Shown here: in pieces, positions 24,594 to 32,465 of the stretch
Layout of the letters: the number at the start of each line of letters is the position of its first letter
How positions within the stretch are numbered: the first letter of the stretch is position 1
NCBI GenBank assembly: GCA_000432575.1
Contig: HF996794.1
Coordinates: 1-34,771 of the forward strand
Length of the DNA: 34,771 nt
Reading direction: 5' to 3'
Source of the DNA: Clostridium sp. CAG:762
Lineage (GTDB): Bacteria > Bacillota_I > Bacilli_A > RF39 > UBA660
The notes under the pieces: generated by a model
The model's database searches: none
The model's input: the letters and a program-made list of their open reading frames with translations, nothing else
What the model was told of the DNA's origin: nothing
Position numbers and translations under genes: made by a program

Positions 24594-24905
24594 TCATAAA
24601 TAATTCTTCATTTTATTAATAATTACTTCTTTACTTACAAGGCCTTCTATCTTATCAACAACTTCACCATTTTTAAAAATCATCATCGTAGGTACAGCCA
24701 TTATTTTATAATTCCTAGCAAGTTCATGGTTTTTATCAACATCAACTTTAACAATTTCAAAATCATTATTTTCTACACTAATCTCCTCTAAGACAGGACT
24801 AAGCATTTGACAAGGACCACACCAAGTAGCATAAAAATCAACAAGTACTAAAGTCTTAGAATCAAGTACAACGTCTTTAAAATTATTCTCAATATGTTTT
24901 ATCAT
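24594..24905 (-). CDS. trxA: Thioredoxin
   Basis: This 103-aa protein has the normal thioredoxin length. The active site is FYATWCGPCQMLSP with the WCGPC redox pair; the cis-proline is in MAVPTMMIF and the conserved end is GLVSKEVI. It reduces protein disulfides in the cytosol. It lies between smpB (10 bp) and the FTR-like gene (9 bp). The stop codon is TGA, which shows that TGA is not read as Trp in this organism. The strong AGGAGG site supports the start. Its close coupling with an FTR-like protein suggests ferredoxin-dependent rather than only NADPH-dependent recycling. Confidence 0.95.
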   Translation of the reverse strand: MIKHIENNFKDVVLDSKTLVLVDFYATWCGPCQMLSPVLEEISVENNDFEIVKVDVDKNHELARNYKIMAVPTMMIFKNGEVVDKIEGLVSKEVIINKMKNYL

Positions 24906-24915
24906 TATTATCCTC

Positions 24916-25347
24916 CTATTTTAAATTTCTATTTGCTTCTCGCATAATATCTCGTTCTTTTAAACTTTGTTTCTTATCATAATTCTTCTTACCTTTACAT
25001 ACTCCAAGTAATACTTTTAATTTTTCACCCTTAAAATACATCTTTAAAGGTATTAAAGTATATCCTTCTATATCAAGTTTATTCTTAATTTTTAAAATTT
25101 CTTTTTTATGCAAAAGTAACTTCCTTGTTCTCTGCTCTTCGTGATTAAAACTACTTCCTTCTTTATACAAAGAAATATGAGCATTAAGTAAATAGGCTTC
25201 ATCATCTCTTATAATAGCATAACTATCTTTAATATTAGCCTTTCCGTTTCTAACAGATTTAATTTCCGTACCTGTTAAAACAATCCCAGCTTCATAAGTT
25301 TCATATGTAAAATAATCAAACTTTGCTTTGCGGTTAATTATTTCCAT
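24916..25347 (-). CDS. smpB: SsrA-binding protein SmpB
   Basis: This 143-aa tmRNA partner for trans-translation rescues stalled ribosomes and tags nascent chains. Conserved blocks are NRKAKFDYF, YEAGIVLTGTEIKSVR, KANIKDSY, KLLLHKKEI and the C-terminal KGKKNYDKKQSLKERD that enters the decoding site. It follows the usual secG-rnr-smpB gene order, with a CapA-like gene inserted between rnr and smpB. No tmRNA gene (ssrA) was recognised next to it; it must lie outside the window. Confidence 0.97.
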   Translation of the reverse strand: MEIINRKAKFDYFTYETYEAGIVLTGTEIKSVRNGKANIKDSYAIIRDDEAYLLNAHISLYKEGSSFNHEEQRTRKLLLHKKEILKIKNKLDIEGYTLIPLKMYFKGEKLKVLLGVCKGKKNYDKKQSLKERDIMREANRNLK

Positions 25348-25359
25348 AAAACCACCATC

Positions 25360-26574
25360 CTATTCTATACTAGCAACCGGTAATGTCTCATCATACATTT
25401 TAATAACTTTAGTATATGTCTCATATAAACTTTTATATTTTTTGTTATATGTATTATTCATTTTACTAAAAGGTATAGCCTTATAAGTATTACCTTTAAT
25501 ATAAGTATAAACTAATTCGTTATTAGTACTTTTTAAATCTTTAGATAATACTTCTTCACCTTTTATTGTTTTAGTAAATTCTACACTACCCATAAGGCCT
25601 ATTCTTTTATTAAAATTTGAATCATTAGACTGTGAAGAAATAAAATTACCAAGTGAATAGTAAACTAAAGTATTATCTATCCATTCAATTGGATTAATAA
25701 TATGTGGATGTGTTCCTATTATTAAATCTACACCTAAATTAGCCAAATATTCTGCTTGCTCTTTAGGATTCAACCCTTTAGCATACTTTGTCCAAGGTTC
25801 GGGTGAAGGATTAGTATAAGAAGTTACATCTTTTCCCCAATGCATTGATACAATAACAAAATCTACCTTATCTCTAACACTTTCTATATCAGTTTTAGCT
25901 TTATCATAAGAAAATACATTTACTAAATATTCTTTCCCTTTAGGTAAAACATTACCATTCAACCCTTTAGTATAAGCAACATAAGCAAACTTAATACCAT
26001 TCTTTTCAAATATTTTAACATCACTTTCTTCGCCATTTAACTTAGTTCCAGACATATAAACATTATCTTTTTTAGCCCAATAATTACATGAATTAATAAC
26101 ACCTTTTTCCTTTTTATCATAAGTATGATTCGTGGCCGTACTTACCATATTAAACCCAGCATCAATAAATGCATCCCCCACTTCATAAGGAGAGTTAAAA
26201 CTAGGCCATCCAGATAAACCAAGTTCTGTACCACCAAGAATTGTTTCTTGATTATAAAATGCTAAATCATAAGTACTAGATATTGGTTTCACAAACTCTA
26301 ACATTGGTCTAAAATCATATGTCTTTGTTGCACTATCGTAAGCTCCTTTATAAATAGGATCATGAATTAAAGCATCTCCTACCATAAATAAACTTACTTT
26401 TTTTACCTCTTCTTTAATAACTGGTTTTACATCATCATTATTATTAACAGACTTATCTTCTTTAATTAGTTCTTTTTGATCTAATACTTTATATATCAAA
26501 ATTCCACAAGCAATTAAAACAACACCTATCAAAATATATAAAACTTTTCTTTTTATTCTTCTCCTTGTTTTCAT
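25360..26574 (-). CDS. CapA/PgsA-family membrane-anchored metallophosphatase-like protein
   Basis: This 404-aa protein has a basic N terminus and one membrane span (about 10-29, VLYILIGVVLIACGILIYKVL), then an extracellular domain of the bacterial capsule-synthesis (PGA_cap) family. Motifs are FMVGDALIHDPIY, FYNQETILGG, STATNHTYDKKEKG, VSMHWGKD, IIGTHPHIINPIE and YYSLGNF, which carry the metal-binding residues of the calcineurin-like fold. Relatives act in poly-gamma-glutamate export or envelope maintenance, but no pgsBC/capBC genes lie here, so a capsule role is not supported. Its start overlaps the rnr stop by one base (TAATG), so the two are translationally coupled. It interrupts the usual rnr-smpB pair. 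Confidence 0.87.
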   Translation of the reverse strand: MKTRRRIKRKVLYILIGVVLIACGILIYKVLDQKELIKEDKSVNNNDDVKPVIKEEVKKVSLFMVGDALIHDPIYKGAYDSATKTYDFRPMLEFVKPISSTYDLAFYNQETILGGTELGLSGWPSFNSPYEVGDAFIDAGFNMVSTATNHTYDKKEKGVINSCNYWAKKDNVYMSGTKLNGEESDVKIFEKNGIKFAYVAYTKGLNGNVLPKGKEYLVNVFSYDKAKTDIESVRDKVDFVIVSMHWGKDVTSYTNPSPEPWTKYAKGLNPKEQAEYLANLGVDLIIGTHPHIINPIEWIDNTLVYYSLGNFISSQSNDSNFNKRIGLMGSVEFTKTIKGEEVLSKDLKSTNNELVYTYIKGNTYKAIPFSKMNNTYNKKYKSLYETYTKVIKMYDETLPVASIE

Positions 26575-28889
26575 TATATGCCCTTCCTACGTTTTTTCTT
26601 TTTATTTACCTTATTTTCCTCTTGATTAAATTTAGCATGACTAGCTAAGATAAAATCAACATTACCATTTTCCTTACAAGCACCAATTACTTTAACCTCT
26701 AAAATATCCCCAATTTGATACCTATTATTTGAACCATATAGTATTTGTGTCTTCTCATCATAATGATAGTTATTAGAGGGCAAATCCTCAATTTTTATCA
26801 TACCTTCAACTGTATTTTCTAAAGCCACAAAAATTCCATAATTAGTAATACCGCTTATAATACCAACATATTCTTCACCAATATGATTTTGCATATATTC
26901 AGCCTTTTTCATTTTATCAACATCTCTCTCAAATGAATCAGCATCTCTTTCCTTCTCACTGCAATGTGCACATATTTCTGGTAATTCATTATCCCATTTA
27001 TTTACTTTTCTCATTATTTCTTCATTAAAGTTCTCATTGTAAGACACTTCTACATCTAAAGTTTGCCCCATAGATATACCCCATCTCTTAAGTTTCTCTC
27101 TTGTTTCTTTAGGATCATATAAATAATTAAGAAAATCTTTCATAATACGATGTTGTGTCAAATCAGGATATCTTCTAATTGGTGAAGTATCATGTGAATA
27201 ACACTTACTTCCTAAACCAAAATGCCCAATATTAGTATTTGAATAAATTGCTTTTGACTGACTTCTAATAGCCATATCACTTAAAACTCTAGCATCAGGT
27301 CTATCCTTAAGCTCATAAATAAGTTTTTGTAAATCTTTAGCACTAAAATATTCCTTCTTCGGTCCATTAAAAGTAATTCCTCTCGCCATTAAAAAATCAA
27401 TAAACGATTGTAATCTTAAAGGATCCGGTCTATCATGTACACGGAAAATATCAGGTAAATCATTATTATCTAAGTTACTTGCCACATCTTCATTTCTTAA
27501 AATCATAAATACTTCAATAATTTTTTGTCCAGTTCCATCCAATCTACTTTTTATTTCATAAGGAACTCCATTTTCATCAACTAAAATCTTACACTCATTA
27601 CTTTCAAACTCAATATATCCTCTTCTTTTCATTTTTTCAAGTAATACCGAAGCCGCTTCACGCATTAATTTCAAATTATTAGTTAATTTCTTATAAGTCT
27701 CTTCCTCATCATCTTCCAAATTAACATTTGTCTCTACCTTTGGATCATAATCACTCAAATCATTGTCTAATATTTCATTAACTTTTTCATAAGTCATCTT
27801 AAGCTTTGAAGTAATAATGCTCTCAAAATAAGCATGATCAACAACTTCACCCTTATCATTAAATTCAATATAGTCGGTTGTAGCAAATCTATCTTCTCTT
27901 GGATTTAAAGAACATATACCATTTGAAAGTTTTTCGGGTAGCATTGGATCAGCTCCACCGGGAAAATAGATACTAGTTCCTCTCTCATAAGCATCCAAAT
28001 CAATCGGACTATTCTTTTCTACATAATGACTCACATCGGCAATATGAACTCCAAGTAGATAATTACCATTTGAAAGCTTCTTAATCGAAATAGCATCATC
28101 AATATCCTTAGTATCAGCACCATCCATTGTCGTAATAACTTCGCCTCTTAAATCTATTCTTCCTCTTTTTAATTCGCTAGCAAGTACATCAGGAGTTATT
28201 TCATTAGGAATATAATCTAATTGACTAATAGCCTCATTAGAAAAACTAGTTGAAAAACCATATTTATATATGTAAGATTTAATATCATCAAGAGGATTAT
28301 TAACATGTCCAAGTACCTCCGCCACAACAGGATAAACCTTTTTCTTCCCCTGTACTAAATCTACTCTAACGATACTTCCTATTCCCGCATTACCTAAATT
28401 AGCATTACTAATAAGCAAATCAGTTGGTCTTTGTTTCTTACCAATCTCTCTCAATCGCGTAACACCATTTACATTATAAACTTCACAAACAAATTGTTTA
28501 GTGCTTCTCTTAATAACATTAACAACTCGTCCCTCATATTTACCACGGAATAAACCTTTTCTTAACTCGATAGCCACGATATCATCATCCATTGCACCGT
28601 TTAAGTTCTTTTTATTAACGTAGATATCTTCTAAACCTTCAACTATAATAAAAGCATCTCCTGTACTAGTCATATCAACACGACCCTTTAATAAATGACT
28701 ATCCTCAAACAAACAATACTTATTCTTATTACTTCTATATAAAATACCATTTTCAGTCAAATTAACTAAAGCTTTAGCTAATTTTTCATAATCTTCCTTA
28801 TTATTTAAATTTAATTTATCATAAAAATCACTTTCATAAAATGATATTCCATTACTACTCCTTAATATATCAATAATCTTATCTTCCAT
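26574..28889 (-). CDS. rnr: Ribonuclease R
   Basis: This 771-aa 3'-5' processive exoribonuclease degrades structured RNA and works with trans-translation. In order it shows an N-terminal winged-helix region, cold-shock/OB domains, and the RNB catalytic domain. The RNB domain has TMDGADTKDIDDAISI (the four catalytic aspartates), LGVHIADVSHYV and YSHDTSPIRRYPDLTQHR. A C-terminal S1 domain (EEYVGIISGITNYGIFVAL) and a basic KKKKRRK tail complete it. Length is close to B. subtilis RNase R. ATG follows GGAGGT. It lies 43 bp after secG and is coupled to the CapA-like gene. Confidence 0.96.
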   Translation of the reverse strand: MEDKIIDILRSSNGISFYESDFYDKLNLNNKEDYEKLAKALVNLTENGILYRSNKNKYCLFEDSHLLKGRVDMTSTGDAFIIVEGLEDIYVNKKNLNGAMDDDIVAIELRKGLFRGKYEGRVVNVIKRSTKQFVCEVYNVNGVTRLREIGKKQRPTDLLISNANLGNAGIGSIVRVDLVQGKKKVYPVVAEVLGHVNNPLDDIKSYIYKYGFSTSFSNEAISQLDYIPNEITPDVLASELKRGRIDLRGEVITTMDGADTKDIDDAISIKKLSNGNYLLGVHIADVSHYVEKNSPIDLDAYERGTSIYFPGGADPMLPEKLSNGICSLNPREDRFATTDYIEFNDKGEVVDHAYFESIITSKLKMTYEKVNEILDNDLSDYDPKVETNVNLEDDEEETYKKLTNNLKLMREAASVLLEKMKRRGYIEFESNECKILVDENGVPYEIKSRLDGTGQKIIEVFMILRNEDVASNLDNNDLPDIFRVHDRPDPLRLQSFIDFLMARGITFNGPKKEYFSAKDLQKLIYELKDRPDARVLSDMAIRSQSKAIYSNTNIGHFGLGSKCYSHDTSPIRRYPDLTQHRIMKDFLNYLYDPKETREKLKRWGISMGQTLDVEVSYNENFNEEIMRKVNKWDNELPEICAHCSEKERDADSFERDVDKMKKAEYMQNHIGEEYVGIISGITNYGIFVALENTVEGMIKIEDLPSNNYHYDEKTQILYGSNNRYQIGDILEVKVIGACKENGNVDFILASHAKFNQEENKVNKKKKRRKGI

Positions 28890-28932
28890 TTATACCTCCA
28901 AAATTACATAATAAAAAGACTTACATAGTAAG

Positions 28933-29145
28933 CTAAAGCGACATAAACAAACATATCACGAAAAAGGCAATGCCCATGAACATCGTAAGTCTACTCATAA
29001 ATAGTTCTCCGCCTCTTTCTTTTCTATTTGAAAAAAGATCTGAATTACCACCTTGTATTATTTGAGAAGCTGCTTCTGCCTTAGAACTTTGTAATAATAC
29101 AAGAATAATTAATAAAATTGATACTATAATTAATAAAGTTTCCAT
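28933..29145 (-). CDS. secG: Preprotein translocase subunit SecG
   Basis: This 70-aa protein has two hydrophobic segments (about 3-19 and 51-68) and the conserved loop between them (LLQSSKAEAASQIIQGG, then LFSNRKERGGELF). It is the accessory subunit of the SecYEG channel. The secG-rnr order is the standard Bacillota arrangement. A strong GGAGGG ribosome site is present, and an extended -10 promoter lies just upstream. It is the first gene of the operon that runs to the FTR-like gene. Confidence 0.95.
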   Translation of the reverse strand: METLLIIVSILLIILVLLQSSKAEAASQIIQGGNSDLFSNRKERGGELFMSRLTMFMGIAFFVICLFMSL

Positions 29146-29166
29146 AACATCCCTCCTTGTGAATTT

Positions 29167-29175
29167 ATTATACCA
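29167..29175 (-). promoter_or_regulatory. Extended -10 promoter of the secG operon
   Basis: TGGTATAAT (minus strand) is an extended -10 element 21 bases before the secG ATG. No strong -35 box is seen at the expected distance. Confidence 0.5.
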
Positions 29176-29257
29176 TACTTTTTATATATTTTATTACTTT
29201 TTTACTATTTATTTTACTTTATTTTTATATTATAATTAATATGAAAGGAAAAATATT

Positions 29258-30118
29258 ATGAATATTAGTAACGAATGGAATGATTATGAAATAATAGCTT
29301 CAGGAAATGGTGAAAAATTAGAAAGATTTGGAAGCGTTATTTTAAGAAGACCAGATCCTCAAATAGTATGGAAAAAAACCGAAAACCCAGCGTGGAATAA
29401 ATATGATGGATATTATCATAGAAGTAATCTTGGTGGAGGATATTGGGAATTTAGAAAGAAATTAAATGATTATTGGACTATCAACTACAAAAATCTAACT
29501 TTTAAAATATCCCCAACAAACTTTAAACACACAGGACTTTTCCCTGAACAAGCCACAAACTGGGATTATATTATGAATAAAATTAAAGAAAGAAAAGACA
29601 AAGAAACTAGAGTATTAAACTTATTCGCTTATACTGGAGCGGCCTCAATGGCATCATCCTCTGCGGGAGCTACTGAAGTAGTGCACGTTGACTCATCCAA
29701 AGGTATGAATGAATGGGCGAAAGAAAATATGCACCTATGCAAACTAGATAATAATAAAATTAGATTTATACAAGATGATTGTTTAAAATTTTTAGAAAAA
29801 GAAAAAAGACGTGGTCGCACATATCATGCTGTTATCATGGATCCCCCTAGCTATGGGAGAGGTCCAAATAAAGAGGTGTGGCGTTTTGAAGACAACGTTT
29901 ATGAACTACTAAATAAAACAAAAGACATCTTAGATGAAGATTTTTCATTTCTTTTAATCAATTCTTATACAACAGGAGTATCCCATATATCTCTATATAA
30001 TCTTTTAAAACAAACATTTCCAAATTATAAAATAGAAACAGGCGAAATTGGTTTACCAATTAAAGAAAATAATCTTATTTTACCAGCAGGTATTTATGGA
30101 AAAGTTACCAAAAATTAA
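29258..30118 (+). CDS. Class I SAM-dependent methyltransferase, probable 23S rRNA methyltransferase (RlmI-like group)
   Basis: This 286-aa Rossmann-type methyltransferase shows motif I VLNLFAYTGAASMASSSAGA, the acidic VDSSKGMNEWAKEN loop, and the catalytic MDPPSYGRGPN. The DPP(S)YGRG form and the sequence TGLFPEQATNWDYI before motif I match the COG1092-like rRNA cytosine methyltransferases. The N-terminal PUA domain typical of RlmI is replaced by a short beta region, so the exact target base is uncertain. Start ATG 29258 follows GAAAGGA. The 3' end overlaps the pseudouridine synthase start, so the two form an RNA-modification unit, divergent from secG. Confidence 0.85.
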   Translation: MNISNEWNDYEIIASGNGEKLERFGSVILRRPDPQIVWKKTENPAWNKYDGYYHRSNLGGGYWEFRKKLNDYWTINYKNLTFKISPTNFKHTGLFPEQATNWDYIMNKIKERKDKETRVLNLFAYTGAASMASSSAGATEVVHVDSSKGMNEWAKENMHLCKLDNNKIRFIQDDCLKFLEKEKRRGRTYHAVIMDPPSYGRGPNKEVWRFEDNVYELLNKTKDILDEDFSFLLINSYTTGVSHISLYNLLKQTFPNYKIETGEIGLPIKENNLILPAGIYGKVTKN

Positions 30119-30779
30119 TATTTTATACGAAGATAACCATTTACTCGTAGTCATTAAACCAAAAAATATTCCTGTTCAAAAAGATAAAAGCGAAGATACT
30201 GATTTACTCACTATTTTAAAAGATTATTTAAAAGAAAAATATAACAAAAAAGGTGATGCTTACCTAGGCCTAGTCCATCGATTAGATCGCCCCGTTTCTG
30301 GAATTATGGTTTTTGCAAAAACCTCTAAATCCGCTAAAAGATTATCTGAACAAATAAGAAAAAATGAAATGTACAAAGAATATACAGCAGTTACCGTAGG
30401 CAATCTACCTAAAAAAGGAACATTAAAAGACTATTTAATCAAAGATAATAAAACCAATATAACTAAAGTTACAGATAAAGAACACGGTAAAGAAGCTAGA
30501 TTAGATTATGAAGTATTAGCTACTAAAAACAACATGAATCTTGTCAAAATAAATCTTCATACAGGTAGATCACATCAAATAAGAGTACAATTTTCTAACA
30601 TTAATTCTCCTCTTTATGGTGATATGAAATATAATAAAAATGCTAAAAAATGTGAAAACATCGCCTTATTTGCAAACAAACTAACCTTTACTCATCCCAC
30701 TACCAAAGAAAGTTTAACTTTTTCTTATCCATACCCTAACACTTATCCATACAATATTTTTACAAAATCAAAAATTTAA
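30096..30779 (+). CDS. RluA-family pseudouridine synthase
   Basis: This 227-aa enzyme isomerises uridine to pseudouridine in rRNA or tRNA. The catalytic motif is LVHRLDRPVSGIMVFAKT with the essential Asp, followed by YKEYTAV and the conserved LHTGRSHQIRVQFS. There is no N-terminal S4 domain, so it is the short TruC/RluA-like type; its site is not decidable by eye. ATG 30096 is chosen because family members begin near LPKINILYEDNHLLVV; this overlaps the methyltransferase by 23 bp. A longer in-frame start at 30048 is less likely. A terminator follows the stop directly. Confidence 0.9.
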   Translation: MEKLPKINILYEDNHLLVVIKPKNIPVQKDKSEDTDLLTILKDYLKEKYNKKGDAYLGLVHRLDRPVSGIMVFAKTSKSAKRLSEQIRKNEMYKEYTAVTVGNLPKKGTLKDYLIKDNKTNITKVTDKEHGKEARLDYEVLATKNNMNLVKINLHTGRSHQIRVQFSNINSPLYGDMKYNKNAKKCENIALFANKLTFTHPTTKESLTFSYPYPNTYPYNIFTKSKI

Positions 30780-30802
30780 GTTTTAAATGACTTAATTTTT
30801 TT
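30776..30802 (+). terminator. Terminator of the methyltransferase-pseudouridine synthase unit
   Basis: TTAAGT (30776-30781) pairs with ACTTAA (30790-30795), followed by seven Ts. The hairpin includes the stop codon. The stem is short and AT-rich. Confidence 0.55.
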
Positions 30803-30846
30803 CGTTTATAATTACCTTTTAATGTTCAAATACATAATAATTAAAC

Positions 30847-30867
30847 AAAAAAAAGCCAAAAATGGCT
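30847..30867 (-). terminator. Terminator of gerE
   Basis: AGCCA/TGGCT stem with a 4-nt loop followed by eight Ts on the minus strand, just after the gerE stop. Confidence 0.75.
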
Positions 30868-30870
30868 ATT

Positions 30871-31077
30871 TTATAAAGAAATTACATTTAATTTAATTAA
30901 CTCTATTACAGCTTGTGCTCTGCCTTTAACACCTAGTTTTTGCATAGCATTTGATATGTGATTTCTAACAGTCTTTTCACTTATCCCTAGTTCATCAGCA
31001 ATTTCTTTAGTAGTACTATTTTTAACTAGTAACATAAATACTTCTTTTTCTCTTTTTGTAAGTATACTCTTGCTCAT
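30871..31077 (-). CDS. gerE: Spore coat transcription regulator GerE
   Basis: This 68-aa LuxR-type helix-turn-helix protein acts last in the mother-cell programme, switching coat gene expression alongside sigma-K. Near-identity to B. subtilis GerE is visible in LTKREKEVFMLLVKN, TTKEIADELGISEKTVRNHI and SNAMQKLGVKGRAQAVIEL. It consists of the DNA-binding domain only, as in GerE. A sigma-K-type promoter (31120-31146) fits its known regulation. A CCCTATAGGG palindrome lies in the leader just before the GTGAGG ribosome site. It is 97 bp downstream of spoIIIAH, which has no obvious terminator, so read-through is possible. Confidence 0.95.
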   Translation of the reverse strand: MSKSILTKREKEVFMLLVKNSTTKEIADELGISEKTVRNHISNAMQKLGVKGRAQAVIELIKLNVISL

Positions 31078-31090
31078 AAATTCCTCACTT

Positions 31091-31100
31091 CCCTATAGGG
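31091..31100. promoter_or_regulatory. CCCTATAGGG palindrome in the gerE leader
   Basis: A perfect 10-bp palindrome stands 13 bases before the gerE ATG. It could be an operator half-site pair; it fits the GerE consensus (RWWTRGGYNNYY) only partly. It is too short without a loop to act as a hairpin. Confidence 0.3.
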
Positions 31101-31119
31101 TGGTTATATTCATTCATAT

Positions 31120-31146
31120 TATTTTATGTACAAATATAATTAAAGT
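31120..31146 (-). promoter_or_regulatory. Sigma-K-type promoter of gerE
   Basis: On the minus strand the -35 dinucleotide AC (31145-31146, in CTCAC) is followed after exactly 16 bases by CATAAAATA (31120-31128). This matches the sigma-K consensus AC-N16-CATANNNTA in full. The predicted start leaves a leader of about 35 bases with the ribosome site intact. B. subtilis gerE is also sigma-K dependent. Confidence 0.7.
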
Positions 31147-31174
31147 GAGTTTAAATACCTAGAAATATCTATAT

Positions 31175-31681
31175 TTATTGAAATTTTACTGAAATATACA
31201 TCTTATTATCAAATTGATCTTGAATAGTACGCATAATATTATTAGCAAGGGAAGCTGATGTATCAGTACTTTCCACCACAACTCTTATTTGATCATTATC
31301 TATTTTTATAAACGAACCTAAGTTATAAGTACTTTTTACTAAATCTTCTAATTTTTCTTCTTTACCCTTTAATTGATTAAGTAATTTCAATTCTTCAAAA
31401 GCACTATTTTTCTCATCAACAGACACATCTGTATTAGTTAATACTTGTTTTAAAACATCCATTTCTTGTTTCAATTGATTATCTGCTTCAACACGAAGTG
31501 ATGTTAAAATATCACTTTCCTTTACACTCACATTCTTGTCTTTATCATTATTTTTATTGTTTACATTTACTTTACCATTTCCTGTTACTAATAATTCACT
31601 TGGCATAGTTACATAATAAACACTTAATACTAAAACTAAACTAAACAATGTTAAAAACCACAAATTCTTTTTATTTATCAT
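31175..31681 (-). CDS. spoIIIAH: Stage III sporulation protein AH
   Basis: This 168-aa protein is the mother-cell half of the SpoIIQ-SpoIIIAH channel that joins mother cell and forespore. The N-terminal membrane span has the family look (KKNLWFLTLFSLVLVLSVYYVTMPSEL). A variable Asn/Lys linker follows, then a helical segment (about 60-115) and the C-terminal ring-building fold similar to secretion-ring proteins (DQIRVVVESTDTSASLANNIMRTI). It is shorter than the B. subtilis protein (218 aa), mainly in the linker. It stands alone here between rpmF and gerE, not at the end of a spoIIIAA-AH operon. GAGGG precedes the ATG. Confidence 0.9.
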   Translation of the reverse strand: MINKKNLWFLTLFSLVLVLSVYYVTMPSELLVTGNGKVNVNNKNNDKDKNVSVKESDILTSLRVEADNQLKQEMDVLKQVLTNTDVSVDEKNSAFEELKLLNQLKGKEEKLEDLVKSTYNLGSFIKIDNDQIRVVVESTDTSASLANNIMRTIQDQFDNKMYISVKFQ

Positions 31682-31747
31682 ATATTCCCTCTTTTCTTAT
31701 CTAATAAAATATATTAGTTTTAAAAAAAAATATGAATAAAAAAAGTC

Positions 31748-31776
31748 AAAAAAAATAACTGCTTATTACTCAGTTA
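31748..31776 (-). terminator. Terminator of the yceD-rpmF unit
   Basis: TAACTG/CAGTTA stem with a 9-nt loop followed by eight Ts on the minus strand. The 5' arm overlaps the last codons of rpmF and the stop lies in the loop. Confidence 0.7.
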
Positions 31777-31954
31777 CTTTCTCTTTTGAAGTTCTTTCTA
31801 CTCCCTTATAAAATCCACATTTTGGACAAGCTCTATGTGGTCTTATCATTTCTCCACAGTTAGAACACTTAACAAGTCCATTTGCTTCGATTTTATAATG
31901 AGTTCTTCTCATATTTTTTCTAGTTTTACTAACTTTTCTAAATGGTACAGCCAT
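31766..31954 (-). CDS. rpmF: 50S ribosomal protein L32 (zinc-binding form)
   Basis: This 62-aa protein starts AVPFRKVSKTRKNMRRTHYK and carries the four-cysteine zinc ribbon CSNC...CPKC, the normal zinc-dependent L32. It follows yceD with a 4-bp gap, the conserved yceD-rpmF pair. The terminator begins inside its 3' end. Confidence 0.96.
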   Translation of the reverse strand: MAVPFRKVSKTRKNMRRTHYKIEANGLVKCSNCGEMIRPHRACPKCGFYKGVERTSKEKVTE

Positions 31955-31958
31955 GTTA

Positions 31959-32450
31959 TCACTCCTTCCTTTGATTAAATAATTCTTTTAAATCTGATAA
32001 ACTCTTGTTTGTTGTTTCTAGTTCATCTTCAGTAATAACCTTCCAATTATCACCACTTAATTTTGGATTTTTACTAGTTTTCCTTACTTTAGAAGGAACC
32101 TCCAACAAAATATTTTGCCACAAAAAGGGAAATATATCAAGTGAATTGTTAATAATTTTTAAATTATTTTCCAAATCATCACTAAATTCCATAAATTTTT
32201 CGTCAATTTTAATGTTAAAATCATAGTCAACATCTTCTAAAGTTATATCATCAGATAAAACCATAGTGCCATGAATACTTCCATTAAGGGTATATATTTC
32301 ATCATTTTTGGAGATACTGCCAACAAAAGAAGTATTTTTTATATGTCTAATACCTGTGTTTCTTAATGTTTCTTCCTCAATTTCAAGTGGCATATCTATA
32401 TTAATAAGGTCATCTTTACTAGTAAGTAATGAAGTTATATCAATATTCAC
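31959..32450 (-). CDS. yceD: YceD/DUF177 family protein
   Basis: This 163-aa acidic protein of the DUF177 family is almost always encoded before rpmF and is linked in other organisms to 23S rRNA accumulation. Visible family features are the FVGSISKNDEIYTLNGSIHG strand region and the C-terminal FPFLWQNILLEVPSKVRK block. The usual Cys motif near residues 75-85 is absent (LEDVDYDFNIKI follows directly), as in some Bacillota members. The start is a GTG at 32450, since no in-frame ATG is available and GGTGAT lies at a suitable distance. Confidence 0.85.
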   Translation of the reverse strand: MNIDITSLLTSKDDLINIDMPLEIEEETLRNTGIRHIKNTSFVGSISKNDEIYTLNGSIHGTMVLSDDITLEDVDYDFNIKIDEKFMEFSDDLENNLKIINNSLDIFPFLWQNILLEVPSKVRKTSKNPKLSGDNWKVITEDELETTNKSLSDLKELFNQRKE

Positions 32451-32465
32451 TTTTGCATCACCACA

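Noticed and set aside
24594..24596. Mycoplasma-type genetic code (TGA as Trp) suggested by the extreme AT content
   Set aside because: trxA ends at a TGA exactly where thioredoxin should end, and conserved Trp residues (for example WCGPC in trxA) are TGG.
24300..24920. tmRNA gene next to smpB
   Set aside because: The sequence after smpB is coding (trxA and the FTR-like gene) with no tmRNA ends or tag reading frame.
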